The notes under the pieces: model-generated
The model's database searches: none
The model's input: only the letters and a program-made list of their open reading frames with translations
What the model was told of the DNA's origin: nothing
NCBI RefSeq assembly: GCF_019218635.1
Contig: NZ_JAHUZB010000001.1
Location: 186,001 to 250,000, forward strand
Origin: Enterococcus alishanensis
GTDB lineage: Bacteria; Bacillota; Bacilli; Lactobacillales; Enterococcaceae
Reading direction: 5' to 3'
DNA length: 64,000 bases
In this document: positions 18,366-27,471 of the stretch, one piece after another
Layout: every line of letters begins with the position of its first letter
Numbering within the stretch: position 1 is the first letter of the stretch
Program-made: the position numbers and the translations under genes

Positions 18366-19043
18366 TTGGATTGATTCACCGACCGCCATTACTTGACCAA
18401 TACCATCTGGTAATAGTTCTACAAATTTGTCGGGATCTTGTTTGATTAAAGGAAAAGTATTGTAATGAATCGGGACGACTTTTTTAGCTTTTAGTCGTTT
18501 GGCTGCACTAGCTGCTTCTTGTGGTCCCATCGTGAAATTATCACCGATTGGCAAGAAAGCTACATCGATTTCAAAGGCTTTACCAAATAATTCCATGTCA
18601 CCAAAATTTGAAGTATCGCCAGCATGATAAATCGTTTTGCCATTACTTTGCAAAATAAAACCAGCTGGATCACCCATATAAAGCATTTTACCTTCAAATT
18701 CGTAGCCAGAACTATGTTGAGCGTGCATCATTTTCACCCGACCAAAAGGAAAATCGAACTTCCCACCAAGGTTCATAGGATGCCCTTTTTCAGCACCTTG
18801 TGTCGCTGCAAAATGTAAAATTTCTGGTTGAGCAATAATTGTCGCATCATTATTTTTGGCAATTTCTACCATGTCACCAATATGATCGTTGTGCCCATGT
18901 GTAATCAAAATATAATCTGTCTCTACTTTACTGGCTTCCAAATCAGTGAGGGAATTACCGTTAATAAAAGGGTCAAATAATAGTTTTGTGCCGTCGTCAG
19001 TAACCACTGATAAAACCGAATGTCCGTGATAGGTAATTTTCAA
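18360..19043 (-). CDS. Metal-dependent hydrolase, UPF0173 (beta-lactamase fold)
   Basis: 227 residues with the metallo-beta-lactamase metal motif ITHGHNDHIGD (residues 48-58) and later ligands in YHAGDTSNFGD and PIHYNTFP. It resembles the UPF0173 family, a UlaG-like group whose substrate is unknown. The start is TTG at 19043, 8 bases after AGGAGG; no ATG in frame lies closer. Cytoplasmic, no signal peptide. Confidence 0.9.
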   Translation of the reverse strand: MKITYHGHSVLSVVTDDGTKLLFDPFINGNSLTDLEASKVETDYILITHGHNDHIGDMVEIAKNNDATIIAQPEILHFAATQGAEKGHPMNLGGKFDFPFGRVKMMHAQHSSGYEFEGKMLYMGDPAGFILQSNGKTIYHAGDTSNFGDMELFGKAFEIDVAFLPIGDNFTMGPQEAASAAKRLKAKKVVPIHYNTFPLIKQDPDKFVELLPDGIGQVMAVGESIQL

Positions 19044-19124
19044 TAGAAAAACCTCCTTTTTTTTATTATACTTTTAGATAGGAAAATAAACTATTAAGAT
19101 CCCTTTAAAAAGAAGAGGTGTTTT

Positions 19125-19775
19125 ATGGAATTAATCGTCAGTCCAACATTAAAGGAATTAGGTGTCACTTTAAGTTATCACTTAGTTTCTTTTAAAAATC
19201 AAGATCACCAAGAAAAATTGTGGCAAGAACTATTAAATCCTCTGTTTCAACAATTAGAGACTGGGGGCGTTGGTCAGATTAAAGAGGATCCGCAAATCAT
19301 CGCCACTAAAAAGGTTTATCGCGCATTAGGGAAAGATCCGGCACGTTTTCGACCGTCTTCAGATAGTTTGTGGCGTCGCGTAGCCCAGCAAAAGGGCTTG
19401 TATCAAATCAATGATTTAGTAGATTTAAATAATTTTTTTTCACTGAAATATAGAATCCCTTTTGGTTCTTACGATGTAACAAAAATCCAATCACCAATTA
19501 CTTTAACGGTGGGTGAAGCTGGTGAAACTTATCCAGGAATCGGTAAAGCTTCAGTCAATATTGAAAATTTAATGGTATTAACCGACGAATCGGGACCGTT
19601 TGGCAGTCCAACAGCAGATTCAACGCGGGGAATGATTGGTGAAGATACATCGGAAGCGATCGTGATCGGTTATCATTTTTTAGCGGATGACTTCGCTACC
19701 ATACAAAAAGAAATCAAAGAAGTTTTAGAAGCTTATTTAACTGAGGGTCATGTGATTGAACAAGGAATAGTTTAA
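19125..19775 (+). CDS. B3/4 domain protein (stand-alone PheRS-beta-like editing domain)
   Basis: 216 residues. The central part (KVYRALGKDPARFRPSSDSLWRR, NNFFSLKYRIPFGSYD, and the C-terminal SGPFGSPTADSTRG) is the B3/4 fold found in the phenylalanyl-tRNA synthetase beta chain, where it hydrolyses Tyr-tRNA(Phe). Free-standing copies are common in Firmicutes and are presumed to act on misacylated tRNA or free amino acids; the target here is unknown. ATG 19125 follows AGAGGTG. A YbaK-type deacylase gene converges on it from the right. Confidence 0.85.
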   Translation: MELIVSPTLKELGVTLSYHLVSFKNQDHQEKLWQELLNPLFQQLETGGVGQIKEDPQIIATKKVYRALGKDPARFRPSSDSLWRRVAQQKGLYQINDLVDLNNFFSLKYRIPFGSYDVTKIQSPITLTVGEAGETYPGIGKASVNIENLMVLTDESGPFGSPTADSTRGMIGEDTSEAIVIGYHFLADDFATIQKEIKEVLEAYLTEGHVIEQGIV

Positions 19776-19818
19776 AAAATACGAGCGGGAGAGTTTTTCT
19801 CCCAGCTCGCATTTTTTT
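19774..19818. terminator. Bidirectional terminator
   Basis: GAGCGGGAGA pairs with TCTCCC-A-GCTC (one bulged A), flanked by A-run and T-run, between convergent genes. Confidence 0.8.
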
Positions 19819-20290
19819 ACCAATTTTTACAAACATCAATCCAAGTTTGAAAATCGGTATATTCTTCTAACTCAGGAACTGTTAGCTTAATGGCGCTATT
19901 GCCACTACCACAAGCAGGATAAACATAATCAAAGCGTTTCAACGATTCATCTAAATAAATATCTACCTCTGGATTAACCGCAAAAGGACAGACACCACCG
20001 ACCGGATGACCAACTCTTGTATCCACCTCGTCAGGCTTCAACATAAAAGCTTTCTCTTGAAAAATGCTTTTAAATTTTTGATTGTCGATCTTTGCATCAC
20101 CAGCAGTGACCAATAAAATCACTCGGTCTTGATTCTTTCGCTTAAAAGATAAGGTCTTAGCAATTTGCTCCGGTTTGGTTCCTAATGCCTGTGCTGCTAA
20201 AGCGACGGTAGCTGAAGATTCATTTAAGACAATAATATCTTCTTCGCGACCAAATTCGGAAAAATATGATTGAACTTTTTCTAATGACAT
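19817..20290 (-). CDS. YbaK/EbsC-family aminoacyl-tRNA deacylase
   Basis: 157-residue single-domain trans-editing protein. The family hydrolyses Cys-tRNA(Pro) or Ala-tRNA(Pro). Visible landmarks are AKTLSFKRK (conserved Lys of the active site), LLVTAGDAKID, VGHPVGGVCPFA (the GXXXP loop) and YPACGSGNSAIKL. Which misacylated tRNA it clears cannot be decided from sequence. ATG 20290 follows GGAGGG. Confidence 0.9.
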   Translation of the reverse strand: MSLEKVQSYFSEFGREEDIIVLNESSATVALAAQALGTKPEQIAKTLSFKRKNQDRVILLVTAGDAKIDNQKFKSIFQEKAFMLKPDEVDTRVGHPVGGVCPFAVNPEVDIYLDESLKRFDYVYPACGSGNSAIKLTVPELEEYTDFQTWIDVCKNW

Positions 20291-20422
20291 AAAATCCCTC
20301 CATTTTTTCTAGCAAGCATAGCATTAATTGACGAGAAATTTAAGTCTTTTTAATAAAAAAGAGACAAAATCGTAACGACTTTTTGCTAAAAATATTATAA
20401 TACTTTTCTGGAGGGATGCCTG

Positions 20423-21358
20423 ATGGAAACACGAGGAATCATAATTAATCAATATGGACATGCAGATCAACTGGTGGAAGGAAAAGTCCTTTTACCAGAT
20501 TTAAAAGAACATCAAGTTTTAATTAAAACGAAAGCCACATCGATCAACCCCATCGATTGGAAATTACGTGAAGGATTTTTGGCTCAAATGTTTGAATGGG
20601 AATTTCCAATTATTTTAGGTTGGGACGTTGCTGGAATTATCGAAGCAGTTGGTAGTGAAGTAACCGATTGGAAAATTGGTGATGCCGTTTTTGCTAGACC
20701 AGAAACGACTCGCTTCGGCACTTACGCAGAAGATGTTATTGTTGACGATCATCTATTGGCTAAAAAACCTGAAAATGTTGGTTTTGATGAGGCGGCAGCT
20801 GTTCCTTTGGCAGGATTAACTGCTTATCAAGCATTATTTACTCATGGACATCTAAAAGCTGGTGAAACTGTTTTGATTCACGCCGGTGCTGGTGGTGTGG
20901 GTACTTATGCAATTCAATTAGCGAAAAATGCTGGCGCAAAAGTAATCACAACTGCTAGTGCCAGTAACATCAATTTATTAAAAGAATTAGGCGCCGATGA
21001 AGTAATTGATTATCGAACTACTGATTTTTCTGAAGAATTGCAGAATGTTGATTTGGTTTTCGATACAATGGGTGGCGAAATTCAAGAAAAAAGTTTTAAA
21101 GTTTTAAATCAAACAGGACGTCTGATTTCAATCGTCAGCCAACCGGATTTATCATTGGCGCAAGACATTTTATTGGCAAAAAGTATTTGGTTGAATCCCA
21201 ATGGACAACAACTTCAAGAAATTGCTGATTTGATGACTGCCGGCAAAGTACGCAGTGTAATTGGCGCAAAATTTCCATTAACTGCGGCTGGGATACGAGA
21301 AGCCCATTTGATGAGTGAAAGCCATCATGCTAAAGGAAAAATTGTCATTGTGAAGTAG
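20423..21358 (+). CDS. Zinc-independent NADP-dependent oxidoreductase (quinone reductase type)
   Basis: 311 residues of the medium-chain dehydrogenase/reductase superfamily. GroES-like N-terminal domain (ATSINPIDWKLREG, GWDVAGIIEAVGSEV) and Rossmann domain with AGAGGVGTYAIQLAK at about 151-165. The cysteine and histidine ligands of catalytic zinc are absent, so it is of the quinone oxidoreductase type. The substrate may be quinones or reactive enals. ATG 20423 follows GGAGGG. Terminated by its own hairpin. Confidence 0.9.
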   Translation: METRGIIINQYGHADQLVEGKVLLPDLKEHQVLIKTKATSINPIDWKLREGFLAQMFEWEFPIILGWDVAGIIEAVGSEVTDWKIGDAVFARPETTRFGTYAEDVIVDDHLLAKKPENVGFDEAAAVPLAGLTAYQALFTHGHLKAGETVLIHAGAGGVGTYAIQLAKNAGAKVITTASASNINLLKELGADEVIDYRTTDFSEELQNVDLVFDTMGGEIQEKSFKVLNQTGRLISIVSQPDLSLAQDILLAKSIWLNPNGQQLQEIADLMTAGKVRSVIGAKFPLTAAGIREAHLMSESHHAKGKIVIVK

Positions 21359-21360
21359 AA

Positions 21361-21402
21361 AAAAAGCAACCTCTCTCTTTTTTTGAGAGGTTGCTTTTTT
21401 TA
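21361..21402 (+). terminator. Rho-independent terminator
   Basis: GCAACCTCTC (21366-21375) pairs with GAGAGGTTGC (21385-21394), followed by seven T. Confidence 0.9.
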
Positions 21403-21515
21403 TTTTAAAAAATAAACGCTTGCTCAGCTTCATAATTTCTTCAAAAAATAGCCGTAGACAAAGCCAAAGTTTTTATACTATCTTAGAAAGGAATAAGAAA
21501 AAAGGAGATATTGTT

Positions 21516-22184
21516 ATGCGAGTGTTAATAATTGAAGATAATCAAGAATTGTCAACTAGCATGAAAGCTGGATTGGAGCAGGAAAAAATCTCAGTCGATC
21601 TTGCATACACTGGAATAACTGGGGAAGAAAAAGCTTTTGTTAATTCATATGATGCAATTTTATTAGATTTAAATTTGCCAGATAAGGATGGCTTGGAGAT
21701 TTTGTCTTTTTTAAGACAATCAAAAGTTGAAACACCAATAATAATTATTACCGCACGAGATGAAATTCAAGAACGGGCGAAAGGTTTAGATTTTGGGGCA
21801 GATGATTATTTAGTAAAACCATTTGACTTGTTAGAATTGAATGCTAGATTAAGGGCAATTATTCGTCGGTTTCATGGTCGAACGACACCCCAAATTACGA
21901 TTGGAAAATTAGTAGTGAATCCAGTCTGCCGCCAAGTCATATATGACCAAAAAGTCATCTCACTAAAGCCAAAAGAATACGATATTTTATTGTGCATTGT
22001 TGAAAACTATCCAGCGATTGTCCCTATCGCAAAGATTGCTGAACATGTTTATGATGATGATTTCGACCCTTCTTCATCAGTTTTACGTGTTCACATGGCT
22101 CGTTTGAAGAAAAAATTGGCAGATGCAGCTGACAGAGAATTATTAAAAAATATTCGATCAAAGGGGTATCAAATATGCGACTAA
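21516..22184 (+). CDS. OmpR-family response regulator
   Basis: 222 residues: receiver domain with acidic pocket E7-D8, phosphoacceptor D51 (LLDLNLPDKDG) and YLVKPF lysine, then a C-terminal winged helix (LKPKEYDILLCIVENYPAIV ... LRVHMARLKKKLAD ... RSKGYQI). ATG 21516 is 8 bases after AAAGGAG; the frame is open further upstream to 21420 but has no start with a ribosome site. It overlaps the kinase gene by 10 bases. It probably controls the ABC/PASTA genes behind it. Confidence 0.93.
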   Translation: MRVLIIEDNQELSTSMKAGLEQEKISVDLAYTGITGEEKAFVNSYDAILLDLNLPDKDGLEILSFLRQSKVETPIIIITARDEIQERAKGLDFGADDYLVKPFDLLELNARLRAIIRRFHGRTTPQITIGKLVVNPVCRQVIYDQKVISLKPKEYDILLCIVENYPAIVPIAKIAEHVYDDDFDPSSSVLRVHMARLKKKLADAADRELLKNIRSKGYQICD

Positions 22185-23263
22185 ATTTCAAAATGACAGT
22201 TGTAATGGTGACTTTTTCGTTGTTAGTTACTGCTGTTTTAATTAGCAGTTTTTTTCTTGTACGAACCAATATTTTACAAATGAATGTCGCTGATTCTTTA
22301 GGGGACAATTTTTTTGTAGAAAATATCCAAGATGCCAAAATTGAAATTACTTCAGCTTCTGAAGGACAAAATATTTCTCAATTTGCAGTCAGCAGTGATC
22401 GATTAGATAGTATCTATATGAATGAGTATTTTAAATATTTACCATCGATTGCTTTAGTGGTTTGTAGCGTGATTTTACTCTTGACCTTTCTTTTGTGGGC
22501 GGTTTTGCGAAAAATCTATAATAAACAAATTTTAGCAATTACTCATGACATGAACTTCATTGAGGACTTATCAATCGAAACGATAAAAGATCAAGCCGTA
22601 GCTAATGCATTCGGAACAATAAAGCAAAAATTTGACGGTCATCTAAGTGATTATAAACGATTAAATAGCTATTTAACTCACGAACAGAAAAATGCAATCG
22701 CTGTTTTGAGGAATAACATCGAACTGGAAAGTGCAGGACAAACGAATCTGCAGGTTTTAGACCGCTTAACTGATAGTATCGATGATATTTTAACACTGTC
22801 AAATAATCAAGGAGACTTAACAGAGGAAAAAGTAGACGTGGCATTAATTTGTGCAGAAGTGTGTGATCTTTACCAAAAACATTACCCTCAATTATATTTT
22901 AGGTTTGATGAAGAAGCTACAACGATGATTTATGGTAAGGACCGTTGGATTTATCGTGCTATTTCCAATTTAGTTGATAATGCGATTAAGTATGGTCAAG
23001 GTAAGCCAATCGAAGTCGTCGTTGAAAAGTTAAAAGAAAGTATCATCGTAAAAGTTAAGGACCAAGGTTGCGGTATTCCAGAGAGAAAACAATCCGAAAT
23101 TTTTTCTCATAATTATCGGGTTCGGGGATTGAAACAAGACGGTTACGGCATTGGTTTATCTGTTGTTATGCATGTTTGTAATTTATGTCGTGGCTTCGTT
23201 TATCTAGAAAGTGAAGAAAATCAAGGGTCAGTTTTTTATTTAACATTCCCTAGTGAGAGTTAA
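22175..23263 (+). CDS. Sensor histidine kinase
   Basis: 362 residues. Helix at 8-29, about 65 extracytoplasmic residues, a second helix at 89-110, then the dimerisation/phosphorylation region with YLTHEQKNAIAVLRNN (His in THEQKN, an unusual H-box), N-box NLVDNAIKYG, G1 DQGCGIP and G2 GYGIGLSV. The small external domain fits detection of membrane or peptide stress through a partner transporter. The stop is followed within 50 bases by the ABC permease gene, so all are one operon. Confidence 0.92.
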   Translation: MRLNFKMTVVMVTFSLLVTAVLISSFFLVRTNILQMNVADSLGDNFFVENIQDAKIEITSASEGQNISQFAVSSDRLDSIYMNEYFKYLPSIALVVCSVILLLTFLLWAVLRKIYNKQILAITHDMNFIEDLSIETIKDQAVANAFGTIKQKFDGHLSDYKRLNSYLTHEQKNAIAVLRNNIELESAGQTNLQVLDRLTDSIDDILTLSNNQGDLTEEKVDVALICAEVCDLYQKHYPQLYFRFDEEATTMIYGKDRWIYRAISNLVDNAIKYGQGKPIEVVVEKLKESIIVKVKDQGCGIPERKQSEIFSHNYRVRGLKQDGYGIGLSVVMHVCNLCRGFVYLESEENQGSVFYLTFPSES

Positions 23264-23310
23264 CATAGAATTAACATTTGATTTGCTACTATCCTATTGT
23301 AGGAGGAAAA

Positions 23311-24603
23311 ATGATGATTATCATCAAACAGGCGTTATTGAATTTTAGGCGCAATAAATGGCATGATTCTATGATTGCTGCACTATTTTTTTGTTTAATT
23401 TTTTTGTTTTGTTTTTTATTGCAACTCTATAAAGTTGCTGATTATTCTTTATCCGAAATGCAAAAGCAAACGGCAACAGTTGTGACTGTAGAACCCAGTT
23501 TTAAAGAAGAGCAGGTAGAAAATTTGACGGCAGAAGATCTTCAAGCAATCAAAGCACTTCCGTATGTGAAAGAAATCAATATGATTGGTTACATTTCTTT
23601 AGAAATGGATGGACTGCAGACTAGTGAAAAGATCACAAAAACAGAAGGAGCTATTGTATCTGATACTGATTTATTTGAAACTTCTGAATTTCCTACCATG
23701 GGAGTAACTATTTTATCTGATGAGGCACTAAAAAAATATTTTAGTCAGAACTGGTCAATCAAGGGTGGTCTACCTTCAGAGGTAAAAACGTGTTTAGTCA
23801 CTAAACAGTTTGCCGAAGAAAATCAACTAAAATTATTTGATGAACTAAGTGTTGGAGAAACGAATCAAAGGCAAAAATTAAAAATTGTTGGAATTGCTAA
23901 CCCGAAAAAAAACAGCGCAGCACAAGCATTTTACAGCTCAATTTTTATTAACCCAATAACCAACCAGTCTTTAAATGTTCCTCAAGATAATAATTTTAGT
24001 ACTATAAGCATCCAGCTAACGTCTAGTAAGAAACTAGGAGCTTTAAAAAAAGAGCTCCATAAAATTTCTTCGTTTAATCATTACCGGGTATATAAGGATC
24101 AGAGTTTTGTTCAAGTCTACGAGGTATTTCTGAATCAAAAAGAAATGTTGCTAAATGGTGTGATTGCCAGCGGTATTTTGAATTTATTTTTACTTAGTTT
24201 GTTTTATTATTACTTTTTTAAAAAGCGCCAATCCGATTTATTCAGTCTACATTTAATGGGGCTGCGTCAAAGCTATTTGATCCTTAGCAATATTTTGGAG
24301 ATTGTTTTAATCGTGATTATTTGCTGGTTAAGTGCGTGTATATTAACCAATTTGTTAACGATTGAAGTGACAAAGGATTGGTTTAGTCGCTTACAACAAA
24401 CTACCCGAGATTATCTGCCCTTGCTGTCATTAAAACAACCGATTTTTAATTCAGCTGTGGTTCAAAAACTTTTTGTGGGAAGCTTAATTATTCTAGTCCC
24501 TTATTTAATTGGTTTCATGGTAATTACTTCAGCTTTAACAGGACGCTTAAGTTATATATATAGCAGCTATTCTTATCAATCAAGGAGGCTGATGAAATCA
24601 TGA
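23311..24603 (+). CDS. FtsX-like ABC transporter permease
   Basis: 430 residues: one N-terminal helix (about 20-42), a 240-residue extracytoplasmic domain, and three C-terminal helices (about 280-300, 325-350, 390-415), the MacB/FtsX topology. AGGAGG lies at 23301-23306, 4 bases before ATG 23311. It ends in TGA and overlaps the next ATPase gene by 4 bases. The permease is probably paired with that ATPase, which is degenerate. Confidence 0.85.
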   Translation: MMIIIKQALLNFRRNKWHDSMIAALFFCLIFLFCFLLQLYKVADYSLSEMQKQTATVVTVEPSFKEEQVENLTAEDLQAIKALPYVKEINMIGYISLEMDGLQTSEKITKTEGAIVSDTDLFETSEFPTMGVTILSDEALKKYFSQNWSIKGGLPSEVKTCLVTKQFAEENQLKLFDELSVGETNQRQKLKIVGIANPKKNSAAQAFYSSIFINPITNQSLNVPQDNNFSTISIQLTSSKKLGALKKELHKISSFNHYRVYKDQSFVQVYEVFLNQKEMLLNGVIASGILNLFLLSLFYYYFFKKRQSDLFSLHLMGLRQSYLILSNILEIVLIVIICWLSACILTNLLTIEVTKDWFSRLQQTTRDYLPLLSLKQPIFNSAVVQKLFVGSLIILVPYLIGFMVITSALTGRLSYIYSSYSYQSRRLMKS

Positions 24604-25268
24604 AACAACTCGTATTAGAAAATGTAAGCTATTGCCCTAAAAATTCAACAGAAAAAATTTTAGATCAAATAAACGGTGAATTTTTGACAGGAAAAATCTA
24701 TTTTATTTTGGGAAAGAAACAGACAGGTAAAACGACATTATTATCAATTCTAGCCGGACTAGTCCGTTGCACTGAAGGGAAAATTCTAGTCGATGGAGAA
24801 GATCTTAGTTTGACTAATCAGGATGATTTTCGAGCAGAAAAAATTTGTTGTCTTTTTCAAAATGGAAACTTGGTGAATGATAGTGCGTTAGCGAATTTAG
24901 AACTTGAAATGCTCTTAAGCAAGCAACCAAATCGAACGGATGAATTAATCAATAGTTTACAAATTGCTGGATTAACAGATAAAAAAATAAAAACAAACAT
25001 TAAAAAGCTAACAAAAAAAGAACGACAGATGGTGTATTTAGCCAAAATTTTAGTCAGTCGAGCTAAATTGATTTTATTAGATGATCCTAGCCAATTATTT
25101 TCAGAGTTAGACGAGGAAATGATAGTGCGTAAAATAGCAGATTTCTGTCGAAGAAATGATAAATGTCTGGTGATAGTTAGTCAGTCAAATAATGCAATAA
25201 AATTTGCCGATGAATTGTGGGGCTTGAATGGGGGAAAACTATTATTTATTAAAGAGCAGCCAAGATAA
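24600..25268 (+). CDS. ABC ATP-binding protein with degenerate signature motif
   Basis: 222 residues. Walker A is intact (GKKQTGKTT, K44) and a Q-loop Gln is present (LFQNGN). The signature LSGGQ is replaced by LTKKERQ (137-143), and Walker B is LILLDDPSQ, with Asp (D162) where the catalytic Glu normally stands. The composition is Lys/Asn rich compared with the canonical ATPase two genes on. It may bind ATP without hydrolysing it well, acting as a regulatory or inactive half. The reading frame is intact, so it is not a pseudogene. Confidence 0.85.
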   Translation: MKQLVLENVSYCPKNSTEKILDQINGEFLTGKIYFILGKKQTGKTTLLSILAGLVRCTEGKILVDGEDLSLTNQDDFRAEKICCLFQNGNLVNDSALANLELEMLLSKQPNRTDELINSLQIAGLTDKKIKTNIKKLTKKERQMVYLAKILVSRAKLILLDDPSQLFSELDEEMIVRKIADFCRRNDKCLVIVSQSNNAIKFADELWGLNGGKLLFIKEQPR

Positions 25269-25314
25269 ATCGGGGAGATGAAAAATCGTTGTTCTTTGAT
25301 TGAAAGGATCAAAA

Positions 25315-26784
25315 ATGAACTATTTGAAACGAGCATGGTATAGTGTCAGTCGCAGAAAAGGAAAATCTTTCATTCTATTTACTGTTGTTTTTGTCTTAGG
25401 AAATGTCATTGCCGGTGCAATTGCAATTCAACAATCAACTGGAAATGTGGAAAAGAAAATGAAACAACAATTAGGAGCCACAGTGAGTGCAGAAATGGAC
25501 ATCGATAAATTAATGGAGGAAGGTGATGGTACCGCTTCGTTCACTGGTCCTGCTCCTTTGAAAGAAGAAACAATCAAACAAATTGGATCCTCTTCGTATG
25601 TGAAAGACTATGATTATAGTTATTCAGGTTATTTAACTGTTGATAAATTTAAAACATATCAAATGAAAAATGATAATGTCAGTGTAAATGGCGATATTGC
25701 TTCTTTAAACTTGAAAGGAAGTAATAGAAGTGAAGCTGCTGATTTCAAAAATAAAAAAATTAAGTTAGTTGAAGGTCGGTTAGTGTCTAAGGATGAAATC
25801 AAAAATGGTAAAGCAGTAGCGGTTATTTCAAAAAAAGTTGCTGATGAGAATGGTTTGGGTATCGGAGATCAAATGGTGATTGATACAAAAATGGTTTCTC
25901 AGAATGCTGACGGGACAAGTGAATCTCAAGAAGCGCTGAAACATTCGATAGAAATTGTGGGCTTGTTTGAACCAATCACTTTAGATAAAAAGAAAAGTGA
26001 TGAAAAAAAAGGTGGCATCCAGCAACAGTTTTTAGAAATGGATCAGTTCAATACAATTTATATGTCTAATAAATTGGTACGTTCAATTAACCAACAAGAA
26101 ATTGAAAAAGGAAAAGAACTTGATCCTGATGCTTATAAAGATGAGGAAGTCCAGCAACAGATCACACCAATCTATAATTTGAAATCGCCTGATGATGTTG
26201 AAGCTTTCAAAGAAGAAATGACAGCTTTGTTACCAGAAGGTTATAAAGCAACTGCTTCAACTGATGAGTTTGATAAGGTTGGTGGCAGTGTTCAAAAACT
26301 TTCAACAATTTCTGGTTATGTAGTTATATTGTCGATTATTGCTTCTTTATTGATTATTTCTTTAGTCGTTGTACTTTTTATGAGAGATCGAAAACATGAA
26401 TGGGGCATTTATTTATCCTTAGGGGAACGTAGAAAACACATCATGCAACAGGTTGTTTTAGAGCTTTTATTCATTAGTTTGGTAGCCATGTGTTTGTCTT
26501 TAATTACCGGAAATATGTTAGGTAAATTAATTTCTGAGTCATTAGTCGCCAGTGATGCATTAACGGAATTACAACAAGCTGCAGGAAATCAATTATTCAT
26601 TTCTGGGAGTTCAAGTCTAGGTGCTAGTCTTAGCACAGAAGATGTAATTAATAACTACCAAGTCAAATTTTCGTTGTCTTACATCGTTACTTTTTTAATT
26701 TCAGGAATTTCAACGGTCTTATTATCAGCGATTTTGCCGTTGACTTATGTAATGCGCTTAAATCCTAAGAAAATTATGATGTAG
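25315..26784 (+). CDS. FtsX-like ABC transporter permease
   Basis: 489 residues: N-terminal helix (about 15-40), a large extracytoplasmic domain to about residue 335, then three helices (about 340-365, 390-415, 455-480). The N terminus MNYLKRAWYSVSRRKGKSF is the usual positively charged lead-in of MacB-type permeases and resembles the Vex permeases of pneumococcus (inference from memory). ATG 25315 is 6 bases after GAAAGGA. It is followed by its cognate ATPase after 12 bases. Confidence 0.87.
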   Translation: MNYLKRAWYSVSRRKGKSFILFTVVFVLGNVIAGAIAIQQSTGNVEKKMKQQLGATVSAEMDIDKLMEEGDGTASFTGPAPLKEETIKQIGSSSYVKDYDYSYSGYLTVDKFKTYQMKNDNVSVNGDIASLNLKGSNRSEAADFKNKKIKLVEGRLVSKDEIKNGKAVAVISKKVADENGLGIGDQMVIDTKMVSQNADGTSESQEALKHSIEIVGLFEPITLDKKKSDEKKGGIQQQFLEMDQFNTIYMSNKLVRSINQQEIEKGKELDPDAYKDEEVQQQITPIYNLKSPDDVEAFKEEMTALLPEGYKATASTDEFDKVGGSVQKLSTISGYVVILSIIASLLIISLVVVLFMRDRKHEWGIYLSLGERRKHIMQQVVLELLFISLVAMCLSLITGNMLGKLISESLVASDALTELQQAAGNQLFISGSSSLGASLSTEDVINNYQVKFSLSYIVTFLISGISTVLLSAILPLTYVMRLNPKKIMM

Positions 26785-26796
26785 GAGGAGAAATTT

Positions 26797-27471
26797 ATGA
26801 CAATCTTAAAAGCAAAAAATATTTATTATTTTTATCAAGATGGTGACCAAAAACGAATTATTTTAAATGATACTTCTGTTAGCTTTGAAAAAGGCCAGTT
26901 TTATACAATTTTAGGTGATTCTGGATCAGGTAAGACCACTTTTCTGTCATTGATAAGTGCCTTAGATGAACCAAAATCCGGTGAAATTCTATACCAAGGA
27001 ACTGATATTCAAACAATTGGATACGGAAAATACCGACGAGATGATGTAAGCATAATTTTTCAAAATTACAATTTAGTTCCTTATTTAACAGCGCTGGAAA
27101 ATGTGTTAGTAGCTATGACGATTACAGATAATTCCTTACCAAAAAATCATCAAGAAGTTGCTTACAATTTACTAGATTATATTGGTATCAATAAAAATAA
27201 AGCTGATCGCGTAGTGACACAACTTTCAGGGGGAGAGCAACAACGAGTGGCAATTGCTCGAGCCTTATCAACAAATGTTGACATTATTTTAGCTGACGAA
27301 CCAACTGGAAATTTAGATCAAGAAATGGAACAAGAAATTGTCAATATTTTTAAAGATTTGGCCGTTACTCATAACAAATGCGTAATCGTAGTAACTCATT
27401 CGAAAGAAATCGCGCAGCAATCAGATAAAACTTTCTTTTTAAAACAAGGCGAGTTGGTTCATTATGAGTGA
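26797..27471 (+). CDS. ABC transporter ATP-binding protein, MacB/LolD type
   Basis: 224 residues with every ATPase motif canonical: GDSGSGKTT (Walker A), [14 protein letters not shown] (signature), IILADEPTGNLD (Walker B with catalytic Glu) and VVVTHS (H-loop). It pairs with the preceding permease. It ends in TGA inside the start of the PASTA gene (8-base overlap), which suggests tight translational coupling. Confidence 0.93.
   Translation: MTILKAKNIYYFYQDGDQKRIILNDTSVSFEKGQFYTILGDSGSGKTTFLSLISALDEPKSGEILYQGTDIQTIGYGKYRRDDVSIIFQNYNLVPYLTALENVLVAMTITDNSLPKNHQEVAYNLLDYIGINKNKADRVVTQLSGGEQQRVAIARALSTNVDIILADEPTGNLDQEMEQEIVNIFKDLAVTHNKCVIVVTHSKEIAQQSDKTFFLKQGELVHYE

Noticed and set aside
22024-22338. 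Antisense reading frame across the regulator/kinase junction
   Set aside because: It lies wholly over two well-supported genes, has no ribosome site and resembles no protein.
24600-25268. Degenerate ATPase as a pseudogene
   Set aside because: The frame is intact and overlaps its neighbour by 4 bases, and Walker A is conserved. It is better described as a catalytically altered subunit.
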